Below the pieces are notes generated by a model. That model saw only the letters and a list, made by a program, of their open reading frames with translations. It was not told the origin of the DNA and made no database searches. A DNA stretch of 20,059 nucleotides from Bacillota bacterium. GTDB lineage: Bacteria; Bacillota; Bacilli; Alicyclobacillales; SLC66. A program made the translations under genes and the position numbers. Every line of letters begins with the position of its first letter. Within the stretch, counting starts at the first letter, position 1. Shown here one piece after another: positions 1 to 7,274 of the stretch. The stretch spans positions 1 to 20,059 of the forward strand of contig JAKACU010000034.1 in assembly GCA_021821185.1 (NCBI GenBank), in the 5' to 3' direction.

Positions 1-322
1 GAATAATGCTTTACTTGATGGGGTACCGAATACATTTTTAGCTACACGGTACCACTCTTTAGTGATTGATCGCACGACGATGCCAGATGTACTCCGTAGT
101 ACTGCAATGACTGAGGATGGCGTTGTCATGGCAATCGAGCATACTGAGTATCCCATTTTCGGCGTGCAATTTCACCCTGAATCAATTTTATCCCAATATG
201 GGCATGAGATCATTGCTAATTTTCTGCGTATCTGCAAGACGTGTGACAGCCACCAAATAGAACACGACATTCGCCGAGATGAACTAAGCATCTCCGAAAC
301 TGCGGAGGTGCTACAAGGATGA
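1..322 (+). CDS. trpG: Anthranilate synthase component II, glutamine amidotransferase (3' end only)
   Basis: This is the C-terminal part of a class I glutamine amidotransferase; the 5' part lies outside the window, and codons run in frame from base 2. The segment GVQFHPES carries the His and Glu of the catalytic Cys-His-Glu triad, and RYHSLVI upstream is typical of the TrpG/PabA family. The nucleophilic Cys is not in view. The protein hydrolyses glutamine and passes ammonia to the TrpE subunit. Its TGA stop overlaps the trpE ATG in an ATGA junction (319-322), so the two subunits are translationally coupled. TrpG and PabA cannot be told apart from this fragment. The TrpG assignment rests on the neighbour having the PIAGT motif of anthranilate synthase. 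About 35 residues follow the catalytic HPE motif region, and their end is charged and poorly conserved. Confidence 0.9.
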   Translation, partial: NNALLDGVPNTFLATRYHSLVIDRTTMPDVLRSTAMTEDGVVMAIEHTEYPIFGVQFHPESILSQYGHEIIANFLRICKTCDSHQIEHDIRRDELSISETAEVLQG

Positions 323-1746
323 TAAGTCATGCGACTAAAGTTTCTGTTCATACAACGCGTTATGAATTCTCACCTGAAACGGAAGCGTTTGCGTTATTTC
401 GCACATTTGTTCGGCGATATGGTGGTGAACAAGGGTTCTTATTGGACTCTATTACAGGCGGGGAAATAAAGTATAGTTCCTCGATGATTGGGTTATTTCC
501 TGTGTTGTCCGTCCGCGGTAAAGGAGATAAATTACGGGTGCAGGGCGATGATACGCTGTTGCAAATAGGGCAATTTCCTAAAGCGGCAACGATTGCTGGT
601 AATTTGCCAGCACTTTTAGACGGTATTATGGCTAAATTTGAAGTTGACGTCAATCTTCCAACGTATGCTTTTGGTTACTTGGGTTTTTTCGGGTATGATG
701 CGATCCGGTATTTTGAACATATACCTGAGACGACGAAAGATGATCGGGAAATTGATGACTTTTGTCTTCAGGTGCACCGCGTAATCATGCATTTTTCACC
801 TGAACGTATTATTGTTTATATGCATGAATTGGCTGGGGTTGAAGGACCATCTATCACAGATATTGAGGGACTGATGAAAGAATCAAGGGAAACACCAGCG
901 GATTTTGCCGAGCATTCTTCTGCCGCTTTGCGTGTTTCGGAAGATGTATCCTATGAGGATTATGTAGAACGGATTCGTAAAACGAAAGAATACATTGCAG
1001 CAGGTGATGTTTTTCAATGCGTTATCTCAAAGCGCATTCGCGTTAAAGGTGATATTGACACGTTGGCAGTGTATGGACGACTTCGATCGATGAATCCATC
1101 TCCATACATGTTTTATGTAAGTTATGGGGACTACATCTTGTTTGGGGCGAGCCCAGAGATGCAGGTACGCATGGAAAATGGCATTGTGCAAATGAAACCG
1201 ATCGCTGGTACTTCTAAAGGTAAGGGGAAAACACAGGAGGAAAACGAACGATTAAAAGAGGCCCTTCTCAGTGACGAAAAAGAACGAGCCGAACATGTCA
1301 TGCTGGTGGATCTGTGTCGAAATGATCTTGGCCGTATCGCCGTTCCCGGGACAGTTAACGTTGAACAACTGATCCAGATTGAGGAATATTCACATGTATT
1401 TCATCTGGTCTCCTTGATAACGGCCAAGGTGCGTCAAGGTATCAGTTCGTTTGATGTGTTTTTATCTACGTTTCCTGCCGGAACATTGTCTGGAGCCCCA
1501 AAGGTGCGTGCCATGGAGATTATCGATGAGTTAGAAGATTTTCACCGCGGCCCATATGGTGGTGTGATTGGCATGATTGATTGTTTCGGCAATCTTGATA
1601 CCGCGATTGTCATTCGCACCGTGGTGCACCAAAATGGCGTTTCGTATCTTCAGGCAGGAGCTGGCATTGTAGCTGATTCGAATCCAGATCAAGAATGGCA
1701 AGAATGCAATCATAAGTTGGGAGCTCTTAGAGCCACACTGTTTTAG
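319..1746 (+). CDS. trpE: Anthranilate synthase component I
   Basis: A 475-residue chorismate-utilising enzyme that converts chorismate and ammonia (from TrpG) to anthranilate, the first step of tryptophan synthesis. The N-terminal domain has LLDS at residues 41-44, matching the LLES feedback motif that binds tryptophan. The catalytic domain has MKPIAGT at 292-298. Alanine in PIAGT marks TrpE, whereas PabB enzymes carry Lys there (PIKGT). It continues with DEKERAEHVMLVDLCRND, then FPAGTLSGAPK and GPYGGVIG, all standard signatures. Length fits the family. The start overlaps the amidotransferase stop. The order amidotransferase then synthase is the reverse of the common trpE-trpG order, and no other trp genes follow, so these two genes stand apart from a trpDCFBA cluster at least on this side. 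Feedback inhibition by tryptophan is inferred from the motif. Confidence 0.93.
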   Translation: MISHATKVSVHTTRYEFSPETEAFALFRTFVRRYGGEQGFLLDSITGGEIKYSSSMIGLFPVLSVRGKGDKLRVQGDDTLLQIGQFPKAATIAGNLPALLDGIMAKFEVDVNLPTYAFGYLGFFGYDAIRYFEHIPETTKDDREIDDFCLQVHRVIMHFSPERIIVYMHELAGVEGPSITDIEGLMKESRETPADFAEHSSAALRVSEDVSYEDYVERIRKTKEYIAAGDVFQCVISKRIRVKGDIDTLAVYGRLRSMNPSPYMFYVSYGDYILFGASPEMQVRMENGIVQMKPIAGTSKGKGKTQEENERLKEALLSDEKERAEHVMLVDLCRNDLGRIAVPGTVNVEQLIQIEEYSHVFHLVSLITAKVRQGISSFDVFLSTFPAGTLSGAPKVRAMEIIDELEDFHRGPYGGVIGMIDCFGNLDTAIVIRTVVHQNGVSYLQAGAGIVADSNPDQEWQECNHKLGALRATLF

Positions 1747-1794
1747 ATGTATGCAAGTCATGATCTGATAGTTCCTTTCAGTTCTAATGGACAT

Positions 1795-1835
1795 CCCCCT
1801 TCGCGTAGGCTTTTTACAAAGATGCGCGAAGGGGG
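1795..1835 (+). promoter_or_regulatory. Perfect 11-bp inverted repeat enclosing a Shine-Dalgarno sequence
   Basis: CCCCCTTCGCG at 1795-1805 pairs exactly with CGCGAAGGGGG at 1825-1835 across a 19-base loop. The 3' arm runs into GGGGGAGG (1831-1838), the ribosome site of the gene starting at 1843. Folded RNA would therefore hide most of that site. No T-run follows, so an ordinary intrinsic terminator for trpE is unlikely. A translational control hairpin is inferred; the trigger is unknown. Confidence 0.6.
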
Positions 1836-1842
1836 AGGAACC

Positions 1843-2250
1843 ATGGATGATCTGATTCAATTTCTTGCGGTAATGGCCGCATTGTCGACTGGTGCACAGG
1901 CCATTACACAACAGATGAAAAAAAGGATTATTTTTCTGCATCTTCAAGCTAAGGCGAAGCCGAATGAAAATAAGTTTGATGAGATATATGAAGAGGCCTT
2001 GCGTAGAGTGAACATCCATGTTCTCGCGGGTCTAAATGGTGCTGTATTGGCTGGGTTAGCTCAAGTTCATCCGTTACAAATGCTAAAACTCACCCCAATT
2101 TGGTCGGGAACAACAGGTATTGTGGCGAACGGTTTAGATTATGCCTCGGCGGGTGTGTTGGTTGCGTATGGTGGTCCGTGGTTTCATGATCTTCTGGGTG
2201 TACTGCGTGCCTATAAGACACAGCTCAAAACCGTACCACCAGTTAAATAA
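1843..2250 (+). CDS. Small hydrophobic protein of unknown function
   Basis: A 135-residue protein that I do not recognise. It has an N-terminal hydrophobic stretch (about residues 4-20), a charged middle rich in Lys and Glu (about 24-55), then two further weakly hydrophobic Ala/Gly/Leu-rich stretches (about 58-75 and 98-125), and a basic tail. Membrane association is plausible. The reading frame is open back to an ATG at 1747, directly after the trpE stop. I prefer the ATG at 1843 because GGGGGAGG ends four bases before it and the 32 upstream codons look like leader RNA. It lies about 100 bases after trpE and may be cotranscribed with it, though a link to tryptophan is not supported by its sequence. 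Confidence 0.6.
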   Translation: MDDLIQFLAVMAALSTGAQAITQQMKKRIIFLHLQAKAKPNENKFDEIYEEALRRVNIHVLAGLNGAVLAGLAQVHPLQMLKLTPIWSGTTGIVANGLDYASAGVLVAYGGPWFHDLLGVLRAYKTQLKTVPPVK

Positions 2251-2287
2251 TGGTTTAAATTTCCTTGCGTGAAAAAGGTTCGTATAG

Positions 2288-2316
2288 TTGCTTCTTTGAG
2301 CAATTCATGGTATCTT
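2288..2316 (+). promoter_or_regulatory. Candidate sigma-A promoter of the tRNA operon
   Basis: TTGCTT (2288-2293) and TATCTT (2311-2316) are separated by 17 bases, and transcription would begin about 15-20 bases before tRNA-Ser. Both boxes depart from consensus, so this is a positional guess supported by spacing. Confidence 0.35.
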
Positions 2317-2339
2317 ATCTCTTGCATTGTTCTATTCGC

Positions 2340-2432
2340 GGAGAGATGTCCGAGTTGGTCGAAGGAGCACGATTGGAAATCGTGTAGGCGGCTAAAACCG
2401 TCTCGTGGGTTCGAATCCCACTCTCTCCGCCA
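2340..2432 (+). tRNA. tRNA-Ser (anticodon GGA)
   Basis: The acceptor arms GGAGAGA and TCTCTCC pair, followed by discriminator G and an encoded CCA. The anticodon arm CACGA/TCGTG encloses the loop TTGGAAA, giving anticodon GGA, which reads UCU and UCC. A long variable arm (about 2383-2405) places it in class II, as expected for tRNA-Ser. The T-loop TTCGAAT is intact. It is the first of three closely spaced tRNAs. Confidence 0.96.
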
Positions 2433-2435
2433 GTT

Positions 2436-2512
2436 GGCGGAGTAGCTCAGCTGGTTAGAGCACACGGTTCATACCCGTGGTGTCGGGGGTTCAAGTCCCT
2501 TCTCCGCTACCA
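2436..2512 (+). tRNA. tRNA-Met, elongator type (anticodon CAT)
   Basis: A 77-base tRNA with acceptor GGCGGAG pairing CTCCGCT (the first pair is G-U), discriminator A and encoded CCA. The stem CACGG/CCGTG holds the loop TTCATAC, so the anticodon is CAT. The paired first position and a D-arm of elongator type argue against initiator tRNA, which has an unpaired first base and a GGG/CCC anticodon stem. An Ile tRNA with lysidine is less likely, as the body resembles Bacillus elongator tRNA-Met. The T-stem contains two G-U pairs and is rather weak. Three bases separate it from tRNA-Ser. Confidence 0.93.
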
Positions 2513-2519
2513 TCTCTTT

Positions 2520-2595
2520 GCCACTTTAGCTCAGTTGGTAGAGCGGTTCACTCGTAATGAACAGGTCTCCGGTTCGAGTCCGGAAAGTGGCTCCA
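2520..2595 (+). tRNA. tRNA-Thr (anticodon CGT)
   Basis: A 76-base tRNA with acceptor GCCACTT pairing AAGTGGC, discriminator T and encoded CCA. The anticodon stem GTTCA/TGAAC encloses CTCGTAA, giving anticodon CGT, which reads ACG. The T-loop TTCGAGT is normal. It is the last gene of the tRNA operon and sits beside an integrase remnant on the other strand, which makes its 3' end a candidate attachment site. Confidence 0.95.
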
Positions 2596-2610
2596 GAATT
2601 CCTTGATTTA

Positions 2611-2648
2611 ACGGGCTTTCTCACATAAAGAGAAAGCCCGTCGTTTTT
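2611..2648 (+). terminator. Rho-independent terminator of the tRNA operon
   Basis: ACGGGCTTTCTC (2611-2622) and GAGAAAGCCCGT (2630-2641) form a perfect 12-bp stem with a 7-base loop, followed by CG and TTTTT (2644-2648). It lies 15 bases beyond tRNA-Thr. Confidence 0.9.
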
Positions 2649-2810
2649 GTCTGCTACTTTTTTCATGCCAGACATGACATGTGCATACACGTCTGCGGTG
2701 ACACGGATGGAGGAGTTCCCCAAACGCTCGCTTACGCTTTTAAGGTCAACGTTAGCTTCAAGCAAAAGCGTGGCGTGGGTATGTCTGTGATAGATGTAAT
2801 TTGATATTAG
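2637..2810 (-). pseudogene. Tyrosine recombinase (integrase), C-terminal remnant
   Basis: Read on the minus strand, codons from about 2798 to 2640 give RHTHATLLLEANVDLKSVSE, continuing to SSIRVTADVYAHVMSGMKK. This is the C-terminal core of phage-type integrases: the Arg-His box (RHTHATLLL), the conserved helix (LKSVSERLG) and the nucleophile Tyr in DVYAHV. The frame is cut by a stop at 2811-2813, so the N-terminal and most of the catalytic domain are missing. The first His of the usual HxxR box is absent (IYHR). No upstream in-frame start with a ribosome site is seen, so I regard it as a dead fragment. The frame runs on toward tRNA-Thr through the terminator, but integrase resemblance ends near 2637. 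Position beside a tRNA 3' end is typical of integrated elements. Confidence 0.75.
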
Positions 2811-2813
2811 TTA

Positions 2814-3295
2814 ATCGATTAGAGTGAATTTTTCACACCCGTAGCTAGAATAACTTTCCCACCTTTCTCCTCTATTATAGAGAGTTTTTTTATGTCAATA
2901 TTCAGCGATCTAATGAGCTACATATATGGATTTAGCCACGAATACCGTAATAAACTGACTCAACTTGGTATTCGATAATCTTGTTCCACCAAAGGATGTC
3001 CCTACGGCAATAGATCTATGGAGAGTTTTTTTCGTTGTACGAAGATGCAAAATCTCCAGATTGACTGGCATCTCTGGCATGACTTTCCCCTTTTTTGAGC
3101 AGTATAGCTTCTGTAATATTCGCACATTGGATATTGTTGCGCCATACGTTATACGCTAGGCTGGCAGGAGGACCGCTTTTATGTATTTTTTATATGCTTG
3201 GCCTATATCTTTACACCATTTTTATAGGCAAACAGCTTACAATCATCACTGGTAGTTAAAGTTTCGCGTGAACGGCATCGCAAGGAGTGAACATT
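2814..3295. other. Intergenic stretch without a convincing gene
   Basis: About 480 AT-rich bases. I see a small hairpin CTCTA/TAGAG (2870-2882) before seven T (2885-2891), and the 12-base word GAGAGTTTTTTT twice (2880-2891 and 3021-3032). A 71-codon open frame on the minus strand (3125-2910) has no ribosome site that I trust. The last 100 bases form the kdp leader. No c-di-AMP or other riboswitch was recognised here. The stretch may be debris of the element that left the integrase stub. Confidence 0.5.
3202..3243 (+). promoter_or_regulatory. Candidate kdp promoter and regulator site
   Basis: CCTATA (3202-3207) and TATAGG (3223-3228) form an inverted repeat flanking TTTACACC. A TACAAT (3238-3243) follows, matching the -10 consensus at five of six positions and lacking a good -35 box. 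That is what an activator-dependent promoter would look like, and the AT-rich TATA/TTTACA content recalls the E. coli KdpE box. Binding by the KdpE encoded downstream is inference only. Confidence 0.3.
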
Positions 3296-3379
3296 ATGGG
3301 CGACATCATTTCAGTTGGCATTTTTCTGGTTGTGTTTTCTTTATTTGCATACTTTGTTCGGGTGTTTGATAGGGCTTAA
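3296..3379 (+). CDS. 27-residue membrane peptide at the head of the kdp operon
   Basis: ATG at 3296 follows AAGGAG (3282-3287) at normal spacing and opens a 27-codon frame ending in TAA. The product is a single hydrophobic segment (about residues 4-21, SVGIFLVVFSLFAYFVR) with the polar tail RVFDRA, so it should be a one-pass membrane peptide. It is distinct from KdpF, which is encoded next. Similar short ORFs ending in a charged tail occur ahead of kdpF in some other bacteria, to my recollection. A role as an extra small subunit or stabiliser of the Kdp complex is inferred from position. The good ribosome site, proper stop and 19-base gap to kdpF support real translation. Confidence 0.6.
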   Translation: MGDIISVGIFLVVFSLFAYFVRVFDRA

Positions 3380-3398
3380 ATCATAGGGGGCGCCATTT

Positions 3399-3476
3399 GT
3401 GATTTTATTGCTTATTATCGCGATGCTGTTGATGATCTATTTGACCTACGTGATTTTTCATCCAGAAAAATTTTAG
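3399..3476 (+). CDS. kdpF: Kdp complex small subunit KdpF
   Basis: A GTG-initiated 25-residue peptide, MILLLIIAMLLMIYLTYVIF followed by HPEKF. A single transmembrane helix followed by a PE(K/R)F end is the KdpF pattern; E. coli KdpF (29 residues) ends similarly. KdpF sits at the lipid-facing side of KdpA and stabilises the KdpFABC complex. A purine-rich ATAGGGGG (3383-3390) lies upstream at about 8 bases. The gene ends 24 bases before kdpA, the standard order kdpF-A-B-C. It is too short for most gene callers and is easily missed. Confidence 0.85.
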   Translation: MILLLIIAMLLMIYLTYVIFHPEKF

Positions 3477-3500
3477 GGTTGTAAAGGAGAACAAGCCGTT

Positions 3501-5195
3501 ATGACGTTGGCAGGAACTATGGGCATCCTTGCTACGATAGTTATTATCATTCTTCTCTCCGTTCCGATGGGGAGCTACTTGTATCGCGTCTTTGCTGGGG
3601 GATCCACATGGATGGATCACGTCTTTCATCCTGTAGAAAATGTGTTATATCGGTTGATGGGTATCCATGCGTCTAGTCAAATGGATTGGAAGTCTTACAT
3701 CAAATCGATGCTCTTAGTCAACTTCGTTATGATGTTATTCGCGTATCTCCTGTTTCGATTACAGGGTAGTTTGCCATTAAACCCAGACGGTATAAAAAGC
3801 ATGCCTTGGGATTTGGCCTTTGATACGGCAACCAGTTTTATCACCAACACCAACTGGCAAAATTATGCTGGTGAACAGTCGCTGTCTTATCTATCACAGA
3901 TGCTGGGTATCACCTATTTGCAGTTTACGTCGGCGGCTACCGGATTTGTAGCTGCGATTGCGTTTCTACGGGCGCTTGTTAATAATAAGTCTCGATGGAT
4001 AGGGAATTTTTGGGCTGATTTTGTCAAGATTCACACACGTGTATTACTCCCCTTAGCTACGGTGCTTGCTATCGTTTTTGTTGGGCTTGGTCTTCCCGAA
4101 ACGTTGGCTGGGGCAGCCAGAGTGCACACGTTAAGTGGATTATTGCAGACAATCTCTCGCGGACCAGTGGCTTCTCTTGAAGCGATTAAGCAGTTAGGTA
4201 CAAACGGTGGTGGTTTTTTTAATGCTAATTCGGCTCATCCATTCGAGGACCCTTCAGCGCTGACGAGCGTTCTTGAAATTATCGCTATGGGTTTGATTCC
4301 AATGGCACTTATCACGACATTCGGTATGTTTATTAAGAATCGTCGCCAAGCTCTCATTTTATATGTGTTTTTAACAGGGGTTCTCTTAGTAGGAACCTTT
4401 GTGATTTACAGCAGTGAGGCGAGTGGCAATCCGCTGATAGGTCATGCTCTTGGCATCTACGGTCCCAACATGGAAGGTAAGGAAATGCGTTTTGGGCCCG
4501 CCTTGAGCAGTATGTTTACTGGGGCAACAACGGCCTTTACAACAGGTGCTGTCAATACGATGCATGATAGCTTAACGCCACTAGGCGGTTTTATACCGAT
4601 GCTATTCATGATGTTTAACGTGATCTTTGGGGGAAAAGGTGTCGGTTTACTTAACATTCTGATGTATTTGATCATTGCCGTTTTCCTATCGGGTTTAATG
4701 GTCGGACGGACTCCAGAGATATTTGGCAAAAAAATTGAAGCCAGAGAGATTAAGTTGGCCACCCTTGCGTTGCTGGTTCATCCGTTCATCATCTTGGTCC
4801 CAACGGCGATTGCGCTCGTTACGAAAGCAGGGACCTCATCGATTCTTAACCCAGGGTTGCACGGCCTTTCCGAGGTGCTGTACGCATTCACCTCAGTTGC
4901 AGCCAATAACGGATCTGCTTTTGCAGGGCTGAATGGGAACACGATCTTTTATAACCTTATGTTAGGCGTCGTTATGCTTGTCGGTCGTTATGTTTCTATT
5001 ATTGCCATGTTTGCTATGGCAGGGTCACTGGCTGAAAAATCCATCATTCCTGAAAGTGTCGGAACGCTTCGGACAGATACATGGTCTTTTGGGGGCGTAT
5101 TTCTTGCCGTCGTCATCATCGTTGGCGCGCTTACGTTCTTTCCAGCACTCTCAGTGGGACCGATTGCCGAATACTTTCACATGTGGATAGGATAG
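3501..5195 (+). CDS. kdpA: K+-transporting ATPase subunit A (channel-like K+ binding subunit)
   Basis: A 564-residue multi-pass membrane protein, close to the usual 555-560. KdpA belongs to the superfamily of K+ transporters with four pseudo-repeated pore loops and binds K+ in the selectivity filter of the KdpFABC pump. Recognisable family motifs are TNTNWQNYAGE, LGTNGGGFFNANSAHPFEDP, GPNMEGKEMRFG, TTGAVNTMHDSLTPLGG, FGGKGVG and ANNGSAFAGLNGN; the glycine-rich ones are pore-loop filter sequences. The ATG at 3501 follows AAAGGAG (3483-3489). The protein is intact, lies 12 bases before kdpB and should be cotranslated with it at the membrane. Expression is presumably driven by the KdpD/KdpE pair encoded downstream when K+ is scarce. 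Confidence 0.97.
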   Translation: MTLAGTMGILATIVIIILLSVPMGSYLYRVFAGGSTWMDHVFHPVENVLYRLMGIHASSQMDWKSYIKSMLLVNFVMMLFAYLLFRLQGSLPLNPDGIKSMPWDLAFDTATSFITNTNWQNYAGEQSLSYLSQMLGITYLQFTSAATGFVAAIAFLRALVNNKSRWIGNFWADFVKIHTRVLLPLATVLAIVFVGLGLPETLAGAARVHTLSGLLQTISRGPVASLEAIKQLGTNGGGFFNANSAHPFEDPSALTSVLEIIAMGLIPMALITTFGMFIKNRRQALILYVFLTGVLLVGTFVIYSSEASGNPLIGHALGIYGPNMEGKEMRFGPALSSMFTGATTAFTTGAVNTMHDSLTPLGGFIPMLFMMFNVIFGGKGVGLLNILMYLIIAVFLSGLMVGRTPEIFGKKIEAREIKLATLALLVHPFIILVPTAIALVTKAGTSSILNPGLHGLSEVLYAFTSVAANNGSAFAGLNGNTIFYNLMLGVVMLVGRYVSIIAMFAMAGSLAEKSIIPESVGTLRTDTWSFGGVFLAVVIIVGALTFFPALSVGPIAEYFHMWIG

Positions 5196-5207
5196 GAGAG
5201 AAATCTG

Positions 5208-7262
5208 ATGGCTGCATCTGCTAAGCAATCCGTATCTGGTGATATCGTTCGTGGTGCCCTTTTGGCATCATTCAGTAAAATGGATCCGCGCATTATGGTA
5301 AAAAATCCTGTAATGTTTGTTGTAGAGATTGGTTTTGTGATTACCCTGGTGCTCACTTTTTTTCCAGATGAATTTGGTGGGAATTATGGACCTCATGAGT
5401 GGATCTTTAATTTGATTGTTACGATTATATTGTTGATTACGGTATTGTTCGGTAATTTTGCCGAAGCGATTGCAGAAGGCCGTGGAAAAGCACAAGCTGA
5501 AGCGTTGCGTAAGACCAAAACTGATTTGACCGCGCAACGCGTCAAAGCGGATGGTACGTATGAGATTGTTGCAGCAAGTATGTTGAAAAAAGGCGACATT
5601 GTTCGCGTGGAAGCATTACAAATGATTCCTGTTGACGGTGAGGTTTTACAAGGCCTTGGCAGCGTGGACGAATCTGCGATTACAGGGGAATCCGCACCGG
5701 TCATACGAGGGGCCGGAGGTGATTTCAGCTCGGTGACAGGAGGCACGAAACTACTATCCGATGAACTGATTATCAAAGCCACAGTAGATCCTGGTGAGTC
5801 ATTTCTCGATAAAATGATCGGTCTTGTTGAAGGAGCAAGCAGGCAAAAAACACCCAACGAATTGGCTCTGTCCGTATTGTTGGCAGGTCTTACGATGATT
5901 TTTCTCATCGTTGTCGTTACGCTTGAGCCTTTGGCTCATTATGTTCATGGAAGTATTGATGTTGCGACCTTAATTGCACTCTTGGTTTGTCTAATACCTA
6001 CAACGATTGGCGCCCTCTTGTCAGCGATCGGAATTGCAGGCATGGATCGCGTCATCCGCTTTAATGTTATTGCCAAATCCGGCAAGGCAGTAGAGGCGGC
6101 TGGAGACGTAAACACGCTCATTCTGGACAAGACAGGGACGATTACTATCGGTAATCGTCTGGCGAGTGAGTTCGTGCCTGTTGGAATTCATCAACAAGAA
6201 GAGTTAGTAGAAGTGGCTGTGATGGCTTCTTTATTTGACGAGACACCTGAAGGACGTTCTATTGTCACACTTGGCAAAGAATTTGGCGTCACCAAGGCAC
6301 GAGAATCGTACCATGATGCTGAAAACATCGAATTTAGCGCAGATACACGAATGAGTGGTATGGATCTTGCTGACGGTATGGCTTATCGAAAAGGTGCCGT
6401 TGACGCCATCAAAAAATATGTCAATAACCATGGTGGGCAGATTTATCCAGACCTTGATGAGAAAACGGATCGCATTGCGCGAGAAGGCGGCACGCCTTTG
6501 GCGGTAGTCAAAAACAGCGAATTGTTTGGCCTTATTTATTTGAAAGACATCGTTAAGCCAGGTATGCGTGAGCGATTTGATGAATTGCGCAAGATGGGTA
6601 TCAAGACGGTGATGTGTACAGGTGATAATCCCTTGACAGCTGCGACCATTGCGCTTGAAGCGGGCGTTGACAATTTCATCGCTGAAGCGAAGCCTGAAGA
6701 TAAGATGCGTTTGATCAAAGAAGAGCAGGCATCAGGTAAATTGGTCGCTATGTCAGGCGATGGAACCAACGATGCACCGGCGCTCGCGCAAGCTGACGTT
6801 GGCTTGGCGATGAACACCGGCACGACGGCAGCTAAGGAAGCCGGAAATATGGTTGATCTTGATTCTGATCCGACAAAATTGATTGAAGTGGTTTCCATCG
6901 GCAAACAACTTCTCATTACTCGGGGTGCGATTACGACATTTTCAATTGCTAACGATGTAGCCAAATACTTTGCCATTATTCCAGCGATGTTTGCTCAAGT
7001 CGTGCCCGAATTGCGTGCGCTTAACATCATGTTTTTGACAAATTCTAAAAGTGCCATTCTATCAGCTTTGATTTTTAACGCGCTAATTATTCCGTTTTTA
7101 ATTCCTCTCGCGATGAGAGGTGTCAAATATCGTCCTATGAACGCTACAAGCCTATTAATGAGAAATATTTTCATCTATGGCTTTGGCGGTGTGATCACTC
7201 CGTTTATTGGTATTAAAGTAATTGACATGATTATTACCTGGCTTGGCGTCGCTCATTTATAG
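5208..7262 (+). CDS. kdpB: K+-transporting P-type ATPase subunit B
   Basis: A 684-residue type IA P-type ATPase, the ATP-hydrolysing subunit of the Kdp pump. Phosphorylation motif DKTGT has its Asp at residue 307, the same number as in E. coli KdpB. The actuator motif is TGES with Ser at 162, the serine whose phosphorylation inhibits the E. coli pump, so that control point is kept. The hinge motif [17 protein letters not shown] and the nucleotide-binding domain segment KGAVDAI are present. Membrane segments lie near residues 34-50, 60-80, 215-240, 250-272 and at the C-terminus. AGGAGAG (5194-5200) precedes the ATG. No frameshift or missing catalytic residue is seen. Confidence 0.97.
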   Translation: MAASAKQSVSGDIVRGALLASFSKMDPRIMVKNPVMFVVEIGFVITLVLTFFPDEFGGNYGPHEWIFNLIVTIILLITVLFGNFAEAIAEGRGKAQAEALRKTKTDLTAQRVKADGTYEIVAASMLKKGDIVRVEALQMIPVDGEVLQGLGSVDESAITGESAPVIRGAGGDFSSVTGGTKLLSDELIIKATVDPGESFLDKMIGLVEGASRQKTPNELALSVLLAGLTMIFLIVVVTLEPLAHYVHGSIDVATLIALLVCLIPTTIGALLSAIGIAGMDRVIRFNVIAKSGKAVEAAGDVNTLILDKTGTITIGNRLASEFVPVGIHQQEELVEVAVMASLFDETPEGRSIVTLGKEFGVTKARESYHDAENIEFSADTRMSGMDLADGMAYRKGAVDAIKKYVNNHGGQIYPDLDEKTDRIAREGGTPLAVVKNSELFGLIYLKDIVKPGMRERFDELRKMGIKTVMCTGDNPLTAATIALEAGVDNFIAEAKPEDKMRLIKEEQASGKLVAMSGDGTNDAPALAQADVGLAMNTGTTAAKEAGNMVDLDSDPTKLIEVVSIGKQLLITRGAITTFSIANDVAKYFAIIPAMFAQVVPELRALNIMFLTNSKSAILSALIFNALIIPFLIPLAMRGVKYRPMNATSLLMRNIFIYGFGGVITPFIGIKVIDMIITWLGVAHL

Positions 7263-7274
7263 GGGGTGGTTTAC

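Noticed and set aside
1795..1835. The hairpin as a terminator of trpE
   Set aside because: No T-run follows the stem; AGGAACCATGG comes next, which is a translation start.
1747..1842. 32-codon extension of the small membrane protein up to the trpE stop
   Set aside because: The ATG at 1843 has a strong ribosome site, and the upstream codons cover the hairpin and look non-coding.
2211..2465. Open frame antisense to tRNA-Ser with the text WDSNPRDG
   Set aside because: This is the well-known spurious translation of the reverse strand of a tRNA gene, not a protein.
2526..2640. Extension of the integrase frame through the terminator into antisense tRNA-Thr
   Set aside because: Resemblance to integrases stops near 2637; the rest is the reverse strand of the terminator and the tRNA.
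2814..3295. Possible c-di-AMP (ydaO-type) riboswitch before kdp
   Set aside because: I looked for the conserved purine-rich core and did not find it; only short inverted repeats are present.
3405..3629. Minus-strand open frame over kdpF and the start of kdpA
   Set aside because: It is a shadow of the well-supported plus-strand genes and has no recognisable product.
5393..5908. 171-codon minus-strand frame inside kdpB
   Set aside because: It is antisense to highly conserved kdpB codons and has low-complexity Ser/Thr/Pro composition typical of shadow frames.
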